Shown here: piece by piece, positions 17,124 through 26,800 of the stretch | Layout: each line of letters starts with the position of its first letter | Numbering within the stretch: position 1 is the stretch's first letter | Source: Terriglobia bacterium | Lineage (GTDB): Bacteria > Acidobacteriota > Terriglobia > UBA7540 | Assembly (NCBI GenBank): GCA_030037755.1 | Contig: JASHQD010000424.1 | Span: 1-32,897, forward strand | Direction of reading: 5' to 3' | Length of the DNA stretch: 32,897 bases | Program-made: the position numbers and the translations under genes | The notes under the pieces: generated by a model | What the model was told of the DNA's origin: nothing | Seen by the model: the letters and a program-made list of their open reading frames with translations, nothing else | Databases searched by the model: none

Positions 17124-18509
17124 TCAGGGGAGCCATGCAGGAGCCAGGTCCAGCAGGAAGTTCGTGCGTTTTGCCATTGCGTCGTCCGGGATGTGTTCTT
17201 CCGCCAGGGCACTCCCGGAAAAACGCAGATAGCGACCCGCTTTGGCGGCGGCTTCGACCTGCACAAACTCGACAGATTGCAGAGCCGCAGGAATTCGCGC
17301 TCCGAACCAGTGAGGATCATCACGTTGCACCCATGTCACGAGGGCCAGTACCGAACCCGGCGAATACCTCGTTGGGCCGGAGGCGCTGCCGCGTGCATCG
17401 ACACTGTGCATGGCCGCGTCATTCCCATAAAGTGCCGACATCGATTGTGTCTGCGGATCGACAAACATGGTAACGGCATTCCAATCGAGTGGCTGAAAAG
17501 GCAGGCCGCCTGGCAGAGCCGCTTGAGTGTCAACCACCTCTTCTCCAGGCACCTGGGCCGACGTCATGGGCAACGTGTACACGTAATCGTTGCCTCGCAC
17601 CGGCATGTGACAACTCGTACACTCATCTACGAATCGGGCATCCCTGCCATAGGGTTTCAGATCTTCGCCGCGCCAGCGGCCCCAATCCCAGCCATCGGTA
17701 TTCTTGTACTGTCGGGCACCCTTCACCATCAATTCCACCTGCAGAAACCTGGCGGGATATATAAGTCCGTCGGGACCACGCTCCTGCTGCCATGCAATCT
17801 TGGCGAGGCGCGCCCCATCAGGCCACGGCGAAATGTGCCCCGACCGCGCGGCCCTTACCGCGATCTCATTGCCCACCACAAACCGGAATGTGTTGTTGTC
17901 TCCACGATCCGTGAAGCTCATCGGCTTCCAGTTCTTAAAGCTCGGATCGAACGGAAAGCCATTGAACTCCGGCTGGACCGCCGCCAAAGATACAGCAGGT
18001 TGGTTGTTACCAACGCTGCCCGCGGTCGGTAGATGTTTCGCGGATTGGGCATCTGTAGACACGCCGACGGCCTGATTTGGCACGGAAGCCCAGGGCGCAA
18101 GGTATGACTTCAGTGTGGCCAACTCCTCCGGCGTCACCTTTGCCTCGGGGTGCAGCGCCAGAAACCTCGGCAACGGCATTGCTCCGAGCTGGACCATATT
18201 GACGCCCTCATAAAGGGTCGCCTTCTGCGTAGCCAGCGGCTTTGAGCCCAATGTCGAGAAATTCAGATGCTCGCGCGCGGTCAAAATGTCGCGCCGTACC
18301 AGCCAATAGCCGGGAACGATCTGGTCGAACCAGGCCAGCCGGCGCTCGTCTGAGTGGCAGCTATAGCAGTCCTTCTCAAGAATATCCCTGACCTGCGCTG
18401 GCGCACCTATCTCAGCAGCCGCAGATTTGGCGGGTATGCCGGGACGCACAAGTTGCAAAAGAGCGGCCGCAACCGCCGCCCCAATCGCCAACTTGCCGTA
18501 AATCTTCAC
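17124..18509 (-). CDS. Heme-binding domain plus cytochrome P460 domain protein (two CxxCH motifs)
   Basis: KDCYSCHSDERRLAWFDQIVPGYWLVRRDI heme-binding domain; second half with KNWKPMSFTDRGDNNTFRFVVGNEIAVRAAR and DECTSCHMPVRGNDYVYT; GTG start at 18509 after AGGAAAGGA. Confidence 0.82.
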   Translation of the reverse strand: MKIYGKLAIGAAVAAALLQLVRPGIPAKSAAAEIGAPAQVRDILEKDCYSCHSDERRLAWFDQIVPGYWLVRRDILTAREHLNFSTLGSKPLATQKATLYEGVNMVQLGAMPLPRFLALHPEAKVTPEELATLKSYLAPWASVPNQAVGVSTDAQSAKHLPTAGSVGNNQPAVSLAAVQPEFNGFPFDPSFKNWKPMSFTDRGDNNTFRFVVGNEIAVRAARSGHISPWPDGARLAKIAWQQERGPDGLIYPARFLQVELMVKGARQYKNTDGWDWGRWRGEDLKPYGRDARFVDECTSCHMPVRGNDYVYTLPMTSAQVPGEEVVDTQAALPGGLPFQPLDWNAVTMFVDPQTQSMSALYGNDAAMHSVDARGSASGPTRYSPGSVLALVTWVQRDDPHWFGARIPAALQSVEFVQVEAAAKAGRYLRFSGSALAEEHIPDDAMAKRTNFLLDLAPAWLP

Positions 18510-18594
18510 GTTTGTCCTTTCCTGGGCCGGCGGGACGCTTTTCCTCGTCCCATAAGCCCTGACCTTTGACGGCGACGGCACGAAGCCGCAAAGA

Positions 18595-19476
18595 TCAGGC
18601 GTGAGCCCCCACGGTTTGCTTTCCGCTAAACAGCTCCAGTCTCGCGCTCACAACCTGCTTCATGTCCTTGACTGCGCCTGGTAGCAGCTTGTAGGGAACA
18701 ACCTGATCCGGATCGCTCGCAAAGGCGGCTTCCAAGCCGCGGCGCCAGGCAATACGCAATTCGGTGTTGATATGTACTTCAGTCATGCCCGCCTGGATGG
18801 CCCGTCGAAAGTCCTCATCGTTAGTTCCTGAACCACCGTGCAGCGTCATAAAGAGCCCGGTGGCCTTGGCGATTTCCGCAATCCGGCCGATGTCGAGGTG
18901 TTTCTGTGTCTGACCCTCAACCATGCTGCGCGACTCGCCATGCGTGTTTCCCACCGCCGGCGCCAGGACATCGATACCGGTTGCGGAGACAAACTCCTTC
19001 GCCTCTTCGGGGGTGGTCAGCTTCAAGCCCTGTGGCAGGTCATGAATCTCAGAACCGGTTCCAATGTCACCGATCTCTCCCTCGACCAGTATCGAAGGGC
19101 TAATGGCCTTTACAGCTTGAACGGCTGCTTTCGTTTCCGCCACGTTCTGAGCGAAGGGTAGTGCCGAGCGGTCAAACACAATTGAGTCAAAGCCCGCTCT
19201 GGCCGCCTCCTCAGCGCTGGCAAGCGAGTGTGTGTGGTCTGCATTGAGAAAAATCGGGTAGTCATATTCGTCGCGAAGAGATCTCACTGCAGCAGAGGCC
19301 AACCGAACCCCCATAAAGGCGCGCTCACCCTCGGAAAGCCCCACAACTACCGGGAGTTGCAACTCACGGGCTGATTCGAACACTGCCTTCAACCCGGTCA
19401 GGTCTGAAATGTTGAAGTGACCGATGGCAACTTTATTCTGTTTCGCCTCGCCAAGTACTTCGCGGAGGGATTTCAT
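18595..19476 (-). CDS. Class II ketose-bisphosphate (fructose-bisphosphate/tagatose-type) aldolase
   Basis: KVAIGHFNISDLTGLKAVFESA, FLNADHTHSLASAEEAARAGFDSIVFDRS, VEGEIGDIG, VGNTHG, LHGGSGTNDEDF motifs. Confidence 0.9.
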   Translation of the reverse strand: MKSLREVLGEAKQNKVAIGHFNISDLTGLKAVFESARELQLPVVVGLSEGERAFMGVRLASAAVRSLRDEYDYPIFLNADHTHSLASAEEAARAGFDSIVFDRSALPFAQNVAETKAAVQAVKAISPSILVEGEIGDIGTGSEIHDLPQGLKLTTPEEAKEFVSATGIDVLAPAVGNTHGESRSMVEGQTQKHLDIGRIAEIAKATGLFMTLHGGSGTNDEDFRRAIQAGMTEVHINTELRIAWRRGLEAAFASDPDQVVPYKLLPGAVKDMKQVVSARLELFSGKQTVGAHA

Positions 19477-19724
19477 GAGATCTCCTTTATGGCTTGTTTG
19501 TCCCTACGTTGATGCCGCCGCGATCCTAAACGGACTCGCAGCTGACGAGTTGTTCCGCCGCCCGTGCATGTCCGGGTCGCGCCATGGGGGTTGCATTGGT
19601 CATCTTGTGTAGGAACAGGCGCCCGGCCAACCCCAAACGACCTTGTCGACCGCCGAGTTTTCCGGGCACCTGACCGTTCTAGCCATTCCTGCGGCAAATC
19701 AATACCGGAGTGGGTTGCGGCAGA

Positions 19725-20468
19725 TCATGCGTGAGCCCCACGAGACTGCCTTCCCTTCGGTAAATCGCCGTTTGCGGCCCGCTCGATGAGATCGGCAACG
19801 GCCTCCGGCTGAGAAACGTACACAGCGTGACTCCCCTTCACCTCGACCACCTCGGAGCCGGCACGCTTAGCCATCGATCGTTGTGCGTCGGGGGGGATCA
19901 TCCTGTCTTCCGTAGAAACCAGGTACCAACTGGGTTTCGACCTCCAGGCTGGCTCTGTCACTGCTCCCGCCAGCGCCCGGACACCCCATGGAACCTGGGA
20001 GTCCGCCATGAAGGTGGCGGTTTCGGGCCTGACATCGGCGGCAAAGGAGGCCGCGAACTTCGAGCGGTCCAGGAAAAGAAACCCGTCCTGCGGCGGCAGG
20101 ATCGGCGGTACCGGCGCGCCTGCCGGCGAATTCTGAATCAGTGATTGCACTGATTCGTCCTTGTCAGGCGCGAACGCCGCAATATACACGAGGGCTGCCA
20201 CCTTTGGGTTGTTGCCGGCTTCGGTGATCACGGCTCCTCCGTAGGAATGGCCGACCAGAATAACCGGGCCATCCTGCGCCGCGATGGTTCGTTCGGTTAC
20301 CGCCACGTCGTCCTCAAGTGAGATCGTGGGATTCTGAACGATCGCAACGTTGTAGCCCCTGTTCCTGAGCCTGTCGTAAACGCCCTGCCATCCCGAGCCG
20401 TCCACGAAACCACCGTGGACCAGCACGATGTTCCTCGTACCCTCACCATTGTTTCTTTCGTCAGTCAA
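19725..20468 (-). CDS. Alpha/beta fold hydrolase (EstC-like)
   Basis: NIVLVHGGFVDGSGWQGVYDRLRNRGYNVAIVQNPTISLEDDVAVTERTI...VILVGHSYGGAVITEAGNNPKVAALVYIAAFAPD. Confidence 0.92.
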   Translation of the reverse strand: MTDERNNGEGTRNIVLVHGGFVDGSGWQGVYDRLRNRGYNVAIVQNPTISLEDDVAVTERTIAAQDGPVILVGHSYGGAVITEAGNNPKVAALVYIAAFAPDKDESVQSLIQNSPAGAPVPPILPPQDGFLFLDRSKFAASFAADVRPETATFMADSQVPWGVRALAGAVTEPAWRSKPSWYLVSTEDRMIPPDAQRSMAKRAGSEVVEVKGSHAVYVSQPEAVADLIERAANGDLPKGRQSRGAHA

Positions 20469-20591
20469 CTCTTCGCTCCTTTTTGTTGAGAGATATCCAG
20501 CTACTTTCGCAACTGCGATGAAGCCGCATTGATTTTCGAATTTAAGAAAGCTTGGCCGCTTCGTTCCTGCTTCCTTCTTGTTCGTTGCTAC

Positions 20592-21107
20592 TTAACGATC
20601 GCGCGCCGTTTCCGACAGGAACCACGTGCGTCGTTCGGTCTGATCGATCCAGACCTCGATGAGGCTTGCGGTCGCCACGTCGTCGTACTTGTCGCAGAGT
20701 TCGTGCGTGGCCCGCAGATACTGCGTGAGCGCCCGATTGTCGTCACAAACTTCCGCCAGCATCTGCCGGGGTGCGATCGCGTCGGCGTTGTTGTCCCCCA
20801 GGCGCTGGTGCTTTGAGATGTCGCTGATCGAGTGGAGCGTGGTTCCGCCGAGCTTGCGGGCACGCTCCGCGATGTCGTCGGTCATGGCGAAGATCTGTTC
20901 GGCGTGTTCGTCGAGCAGCAAGTGGTAGTCACGGAAGTGCGGTCCGCTCATGTGCCAGTGGAAGTTTTTCGTCTTCAGATACAGCGCAAAGACGTCCGCA
21001 AGCAGCGGGCGCAGAGCATCGCATATCTCCGTCACGCCCTCGGGGCTGAGACCTTCCGCCTTGGGGGTGCTTTTCGCCATCCGCGCCGCAGTGCTGTCTT
21101 TTGCCAT
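20592..21107 (-). CDS. dps: Dps family DNA-binding/ferritin-like protein
   Basis: LADVFALYLKTKNFHWHMSGPHFRDYHLLLDEHAEQIFAMTDDIAERARKLGGT; start at MAKDSTAARMAK, 21107. Confidence 0.94.
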   Translation of the reverse strand: MAKDSTAARMAKSTPKAEGLSPEGVTEICDALRPLLADVFALYLKTKNFHWHMSGPHFRDYHLLLDEHAEQIFAMTDDIAERARKLGGTTLHSISDISKHQRLGDNNADAIAPRQMLAEVCDDNRALTQYLRATHELCDKYDDVATASLIEVWIDQTERRTWFLSETARDR

Positions 21108-21162
21108 TGGTCTCACTCCTTGTATTGTCGATTCCTTCTGATCTTCAGTGGATCGGGTTTGA

Positions 21163-21813
21163 TCAGGCTCCGGGGCCGGCCAGAACGGCCTTGCGAAGGC
21201 CAAGGCGCCCCCGATAGAGCTGCGATTTGAGGGTTCCCGCCGGCACGCTCAACGCCTCAGCCGCTTCCCGGGTGGTCATCCCTTGAATGTCACGGAGCCA
21301 CACCGCTCGCTGGTGAGCTGCCGGCAGCGCCTGGAGTCGTTGACTGAAGATGCGAAAGCGCTGTTTGCGGGCGTAGGTTTCTTCCGGGTTGGGCCGCGGA
21401 TCGGGAATCCGGTAGGCCAGAGGCTGCTCGTTCTGATCGGATTCCTGGTCAATCGAAACGGCCACCCGCACGCGGGCGGCGCGAAGCCGCATCAGGGCCG
21501 CGTTGACAACGATCCTGGTCAGCCACGTGGACAATTGAGATCGGCCTTTGAAACCGCTGAGATTACGAAAGGCGGCCAGCATGGCGTCCTGCAGCGCGTC
21601 CTCGGCGTCGGCATGATTCCCGAGCAGGCGCAAGGCCGTGGTGTGAAGCACGGTCCTGTAACGACAGAAAACATCGCTCAATGCCTCGCGACCGTCTTCG
21701 ACGGCCAGGCGCGGCCGGACGCACGACTGCCGTGTCGATTGGTGTTTTGCTCTGGGTTGCAAGACCACCTCCCTTTCTCGTGCGGTAGCTACCACCAAAC
21801 ACCCGCGATGCAC
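21163..21813 (-). CDS. ECF-type RNA polymerase sigma-70 factor
   Basis: LGNHADAEDALQDAMLAAFRNLSGFKGRSQLSTWLTRIVVNAALMRLR (sigma2) and LPAAHQRAVWLRDIQGMTTREAAEALSVPAGTLKSQLYRGRLGLRKAV (sigma4). Exact start uncertain. Confidence 0.92.
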   Translation of the reverse strand: MHRGCLVVATAREREVVLQPRAKHQSTRQSCVRPRLAVEDGREALSDVFCRYRTVLHTTALRLLGNHADAEDALQDAMLAAFRNLSGFKGRSQLSTWLTRIVVNAALMRLRAARVRVAVSIDQESDQNEQPLAYRIPDPRPNPEETYARKQRFRIFSQRLQALPAAHQRAVWLRDIQGMTTREAAEALSVPAGTLKSQLYRGRLGLRKAVLAGPGA

Positions 21814-22072
21814 TCATCGCGCCAATCGACCGACAAACCTCCGGCCCTGCCTAAGTTGCTGACGCGTAAATGCCGGATGACACCGGATTCTGGTATGCGC
21901 TGGCTCCGACGGCCTCGGCGCATGCCGGTGAGTTGGCGGAATGCCAATAGGTTGGCACCCCGGCGGTGCCATCACGAGAGCGGCTAGACTGGTCCCATGA
22001 GTGAATGCTGAAGCGCGATCAGACGGCCCGACTGGGGCGGGAACGGCTTCGGGCATGCGAACTGCTTGCCTG

Positions 22073-23500
22073 TTAGAAATCGATGTGCAGCCGCACCGAT
22101 GGCACCGTCACCGGTCCGCGATCCCGGTTGTAGCCGGGATCCGTGATCTGCTGCAGATCGACAGCTCCGAATAGCCCGCGCCAGAGATGCGCGGTGTAGT
22201 AGGTCTCGAAGATCCTCTCCGTTCCGTAATTGAGCGCGCCGTCGCCCAGAATGAAGCCGAGCCCGCCAAGGGCGAGGTATTCGCGGTGATCGCCGGAAAT
22301 TCCGTTGACCACGTAAGCTGCGCCGATCTTGTCCGAGCGGCGATGCCAGGCGTAACCCTCAAGGTCAAGCCCGGCCGAGGCAGTTCGCTCCACTTCGGTA
22401 TACGCGAACGACTCGTTCCGGCCGTCGTTCCAGCCCAGGCGCATGAACGCTTCGAAGTGGCGCGGCAGCGCCTGGTCCAGGTTGAACCCAAAACCGTATT
22501 TCACGCGACCCTGCCTGCGGACGGCAATAATATCTGGAACCGTTACCAGGCCCTCGCGGTACTCATCGATGGCATCGCGATACTTCCCCATATCCGCGTG
22601 ATTCATGTAGGAAAGCAGGCGCAGGACCGTGGGATTGCGCCGGAACAACGCGGGATGGTACTCGAATTCGAGATTATCGCCGCGCGCCCGGAAAAAATCC
22701 GCATCCAGGAAGCTTCCGTTCGCCGTTTTGGGCATCAGGGCGCTGCCCCACCGGACAGCCCAGGCCGGCGTGATGTACTGCACGATGACGCCGTCGGTAT
22801 AGCCGCGGGTGTTGGCCGCATAGTCCCACGCGCCGTTCTGATCGTCGGTCCAGTTCATGAATTGCAGGTGGCTGTCGGAGCCGACGTCGTTCAAGTCAAA
22901 GAAGTCGGCCATGCTGAACTTGCCGGCGATGATTTCGATCCGCCGGGCGGGCTGCGAGGTGTCGAGATCGAGCCAGCCGCGCTCTGTCTCGACGGTATCG
23001 CTCCCGAGAGGGATGGTATAGCGAACCAGGCCACGTGCCAGGTAGGGTCCTTTGCCGAGGGTCGGGATGCGCACCACGTCGAGGTCTGTAAATCCAGCGA
23101 TGCCGACAGATCCGCTCATGCCATGCCCTCCGGCTTGCTCGACGTCAACCAGGACCTGGAGTCGCGAACTGACCTCATAACCGGTGTAGACGCTGACAAC
23201 ATCGGAGACGTCGAACTCGGGCATGTTCTGGAGGCTGTTCGATCCGCTGTATTCGGCCGGAAAAGCCCCATGTCCCTGGCCAATGACGTTTACCTGCCCT
23301 GAAACCCACCACCGTGTTGTGGACGGATGATCGAACATGGTCAGCTCGGGCGCATCGTCGGATTGATCGGTGGCAGGCGCGGCGTCCTGCGCTGCAGCAG
23401 CTGGAATCAGGCATACTGCGAGAAGGAGAGCCGGCCAGCGCTTCGCGAGCGAGCGAAGCGCCGCACGCGCGAACACCGATACGAGGAGCCGGAACACCAT
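22073..23500 (-). CDS. Carbohydrate porin, OprB-like outer-membrane protein
   Basis: Signal peptide, WWVSGQVNVIGQGHGAFPAEYSGSNSL, alternating beta-strand pattern to a C-terminal aromatic (RLHIDF). Confidence 0.78.
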   Translation of the reverse strand: MVFRLLVSVFARAALRSLAKRWPALLLAVCLIPAAAAQDAAPATDQSDDAPELTMFDHPSTTRWWVSGQVNVIGQGHGAFPAEYSGSNSLQNMPEFDVSDVVSVYTGYEVSSRLQVLVDVEQAGGHGMSGSVGIAGFTDLDVVRIPTLGKGPYLARGLVRYTIPLGSDTVETERGWLDLDTSQPARRIEIIAGKFSMADFFDLNDVGSDSHLQFMNWTDDQNGAWDYAANTRGYTDGVIVQYITPAWAVRWGSALMPKTANGSFLDADFFRARGDNLEFEYHPALFRRNPTVLRLLSYMNHADMGKYRDAIDEYREGLVTVPDIIAVRRQGRVKYGFGFNLDQALPRHFEAFMRLGWNDGRNESFAYTEVERTASAGLDLEGYAWHRRSDKIGAAYVVNGISGDHREYLALGGLGFILGDGALNYGTERIFETYYTAHLWRGLFGAVDLQQITDPGYNRDRGPVTVPSVRLHIDF

Positions 23501-23671
23501 AAGTCCAATCTAGCACTCCAATTGGGCAGGTCTTCGTTACAAGATGGTGAGGAGCTCTGGGAGATCTATGCCTGGCGGATGTCCCAGGCGGCTCGGTTAA
23601 CCCGGGGGTGAAGTATCCGACTTACGCAAGTACCATACCATACTATACAGTGGTAATCCACGCGTCGTTAC

Positions 23672-23700
23672 TTGACACGCTATCGGTAAGGACTGACAAT
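23672..23700 (+). promoter_or_regulatory. Candidate sigma70-type promoter upstream of the FG-GAP protein gene
   Basis: TTGACA (23672-23677), 17-nt spacer, GACAAT (23695-23700). The -10 is weak. Confidence 0.3.
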
Positions 23701-23875
23701 TCAAGGACGCGTCCGTCGACCGGGGAGTTTATCTTCCTGGACTATTTGGCTTTAGATGGCTCGTTGGTAAGCATTCTGAAGGGGGAGACAGCGACTTGTT
23801 CAGGCCTGACGCGCGCCAAACTTGACCTTAATTCCCTTGACGGAAATAGACAATGCCTGGCAGGAGGCGGTGAAC

Positions 23876-26800
23876 GTGAGAAGCGAACACGGCAGAGCTT
23901 GCGGTGCGGTTAGAACTGCGATTTCTTGCGGGTTACTGTGCCTGGCGGCCGCGGCCATGCTGGCCACGCCGGCGGCGGCGCAGGAGTATATCTTCAATCG
24001 CGTCGATTTCCCGGTGGATTCCAGTCCCCGCGGCGCAGTTTCCGCGGATTTCAACAATGACGGCCGTCCTGACCTCGCGATCGTCAACGAGGCGTCGAAC
24101 AATGTCTCGATCCTGCTCGGGCAGACTTCGGGCTCTTTCGGGACTGCGTCGAATTATGCGACCGGAACGGGACCGTACGGCATCGTGGCCGGGGATTTCA
24201 ACAACGACGGCAACCAGGACCTGGCCATCACCAACGTATTCGACAATACCGTCTCGATCCTGCTTGGCAACGGCAACGGAACCTTCACGGTGAAGTCGGT
24301 GCCTACAGTCGGCGAGCTTCCGGTTGCGATCGTGGCCGGCGATTTCAATAACAATGGCAATCTCGACCTGGCGGTGACCAACATGGCCGGGAATTCGGTT
24401 TCCGTGCTGTTCGGCAACGGCGACGGAACCTTCCAGAACCAGGAAGTGTACAGCCTGACCGGGTGTAGTAACTCGGGTGGTCCTTCGGACTGCGAACCGC
24501 GCGCCATTGTGGCGGGATTCTTCAATGGCGATAACAATTTGGATTTGGTAGTTGCGGACAACGGCGGAAACGCGCTTTCTGTCCTGCTGGGAAGCTCCAC
24601 CGGGACGTTTACCGTCCAAAGCACGCAATACGCCACCGGCAATCAACCCTTCTGGATCGCCACCGCGGACTTTAACGGCGACCACATTTTGGATCTCGCC
24701 GTGGCCAACAACTTCGACGATACCGTGTCAGTGCTGCTCGGCAACGGCAATGGAACGTTCCAAACCCAGGTCGTCCAAAACCTCGCCCAGGGGGCCGCGC
24801 CGGACTACGTATGGGCGGGCCCGCTCACGGCCATCGGGCCTGCGAGCATCGTCACCGCCAACCAGGGCACGAACACTATCTCGGTGCTGGTCGGCCAAGG
24901 CAACGGAACTTTCGTGAACCACCAGGACTACGCCACCGGCAATTTCCCCTACAGTCTCGCCAGCAATGATTTCAACGGCGACGGTGTTCCGGACTTCGCG
25001 ATCTCGAATACGACTTCGAACACCGTAACGGTACTGCTCGGCGATGGAGACAACACCTTTACGGAGCGTAAGGTCACAAACGTCGGGTCGGGACCCGAGG
25101 GAGTGGCCGTCGGCAATCTGAACGGCGATAGCAATCTTGATGCGGCGGTGGCAGACTTCACTGCCAATTCGGTGCAGGTGCTCTTTGGCAACGGCGACGG
25201 CACCTTTACCACCGGCCCCACTTTGGCTACCGGCACCGGACCCACGAGCGTGGCGATCGGCGACTTCAATAACGACGGTATCTTGGACATAGCGACCGCC
25301 AACAGTGCGAATACCGTCTCGGTCATGCTGGGTACCGGAGACGGCAACTTCGGGACCCACGTCGACTATGCCATCGGCAACACGGGCACGTGCTCTGGTG
25401 GCATTGGCCTGGCTGCGGCTAACCTCACCAACAACGGTGACCTGGACTTGGTCGCGACCAACTGTAACGCCAACACTGTTTCCGTCCTTTTGGGCAATGG
25501 CAACGGAACCTTCCAGACTCACCAGGACTACCCCGTGGGCACCACGCCGGTTGCGGTGGCGATCGCGGATTTCAACAACAATGGCATTCTGGACCTGGCG
25601 GTCGCAAACTCGGTTGGAAACACAATCTCCGTCCTGCTCGGCACCGGCACCGGCACTTTTTCCCCGCCGACGTCCTACATCTGCGGCTATGATCCGCTCG
25701 GCATCGCCGTCGGCGATTTCAACAACGACGGCAATCCGGACATCGCCACCGCGAACAGCGGCGGCGGCTCGGTGGCGATTCTCCTCGGCAATGGCAACGG
25801 CACTTTCCAGAATCACATGAACTTCACCGTTCCCGGCGCGAACAACCTCGCTGTGGGCAATTTCAACAGCGACAACAATCTTGACGTTGTGGTGACCAGT
25901 TCTCAATCCTTTGAGGTGAACGACGTTGAGTACTCGGTGGGGGCCGCTTCCATCCTCTTCGGCAATGGGAATGGGACCCTGCTGCCGCCCATCGAGTATG
26001 GTCTCGGGACCAAGCCTTTCGCCGTCGCTACGGGAACTTTCGACACGGCCGGTGGCACCGACTTCATTGCCACCAGCTTTGGTTCCAACGCCGTCGGTGT
26101 CTTTGTAAATCTGCCTTCGATCGGGCTTTATCCCGCGTCGTTTGATTTTCCAAACACCGGTGTCGGCCAGCAGAGTTCGCAGACCCTGACAATCACCAAT
26201 TCCGGCGTGACGCCTCTCAGCATTTCGAGCTTGCTGACGAGCGGCAATTACAATGAACAGGGTGGAAATTGCGTCACCACCCTGCAACCCGCCACGAATT
26301 GCACCGCCACCGTTACCTTCGTTCCCACGACGACCGGAACGCAAACCGGCACGCTGACGGTGAATGACAACGCCCCGGCCAGCCCCCAGGCGCTGCCCCT
26401 CACGGGAGTGGGGACGTCATCCGGCGTAACGCTGAGTACCTCCAGCCTGATCTTCCCTAACACGCCTGTGGGCACGAGCAGCGCTTCGATGCCGGTCACC
26501 GTGACGAATAACGGCAGCACAACCGTAACCATCACCAGCATCACGACGCCATCTGAGTACCCCGAGACCAACACCTGCGGTACCAGCCTGGGCGCGAACC
26601 AGAGTTGCCAGATCAATGTCACCTTCTCGCCGACGCAAGAGGGTACGGTGAGCGGAACGCTCACCGTGACCGATAGCGCCAGCAACAGCCCGCAGACAGC
26701 CAGCCTGACCGGTGTGGGCACGGAGGCTATCGCTCAGCTGTTGCCCACGACCATCAACTTCGGCGACGAGTTGGTCAATACCACGACTCCCACGCAGACT

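Noticed and set aside
19725-20468. Toxin or defence role for the two alpha/beta hydrolases near the aldolase
   Set aside because: Both match ordinary esterase/chloroperoxidase-type hydrolases; nothing else in the block resembles a defence system.
24100-26100. CRISPR-like regular repeats
   Set aside because: Repeats are in-frame coding FG-GAP units of ~150 nt, not short DNA repeats with unique spacers.
24728-26344. 538-aa antisense ORF opposite the FG-GAP protein
   Set aside because: Repetitive mirror of the FG-GAP repeats, no domain; artefact of codon bias.
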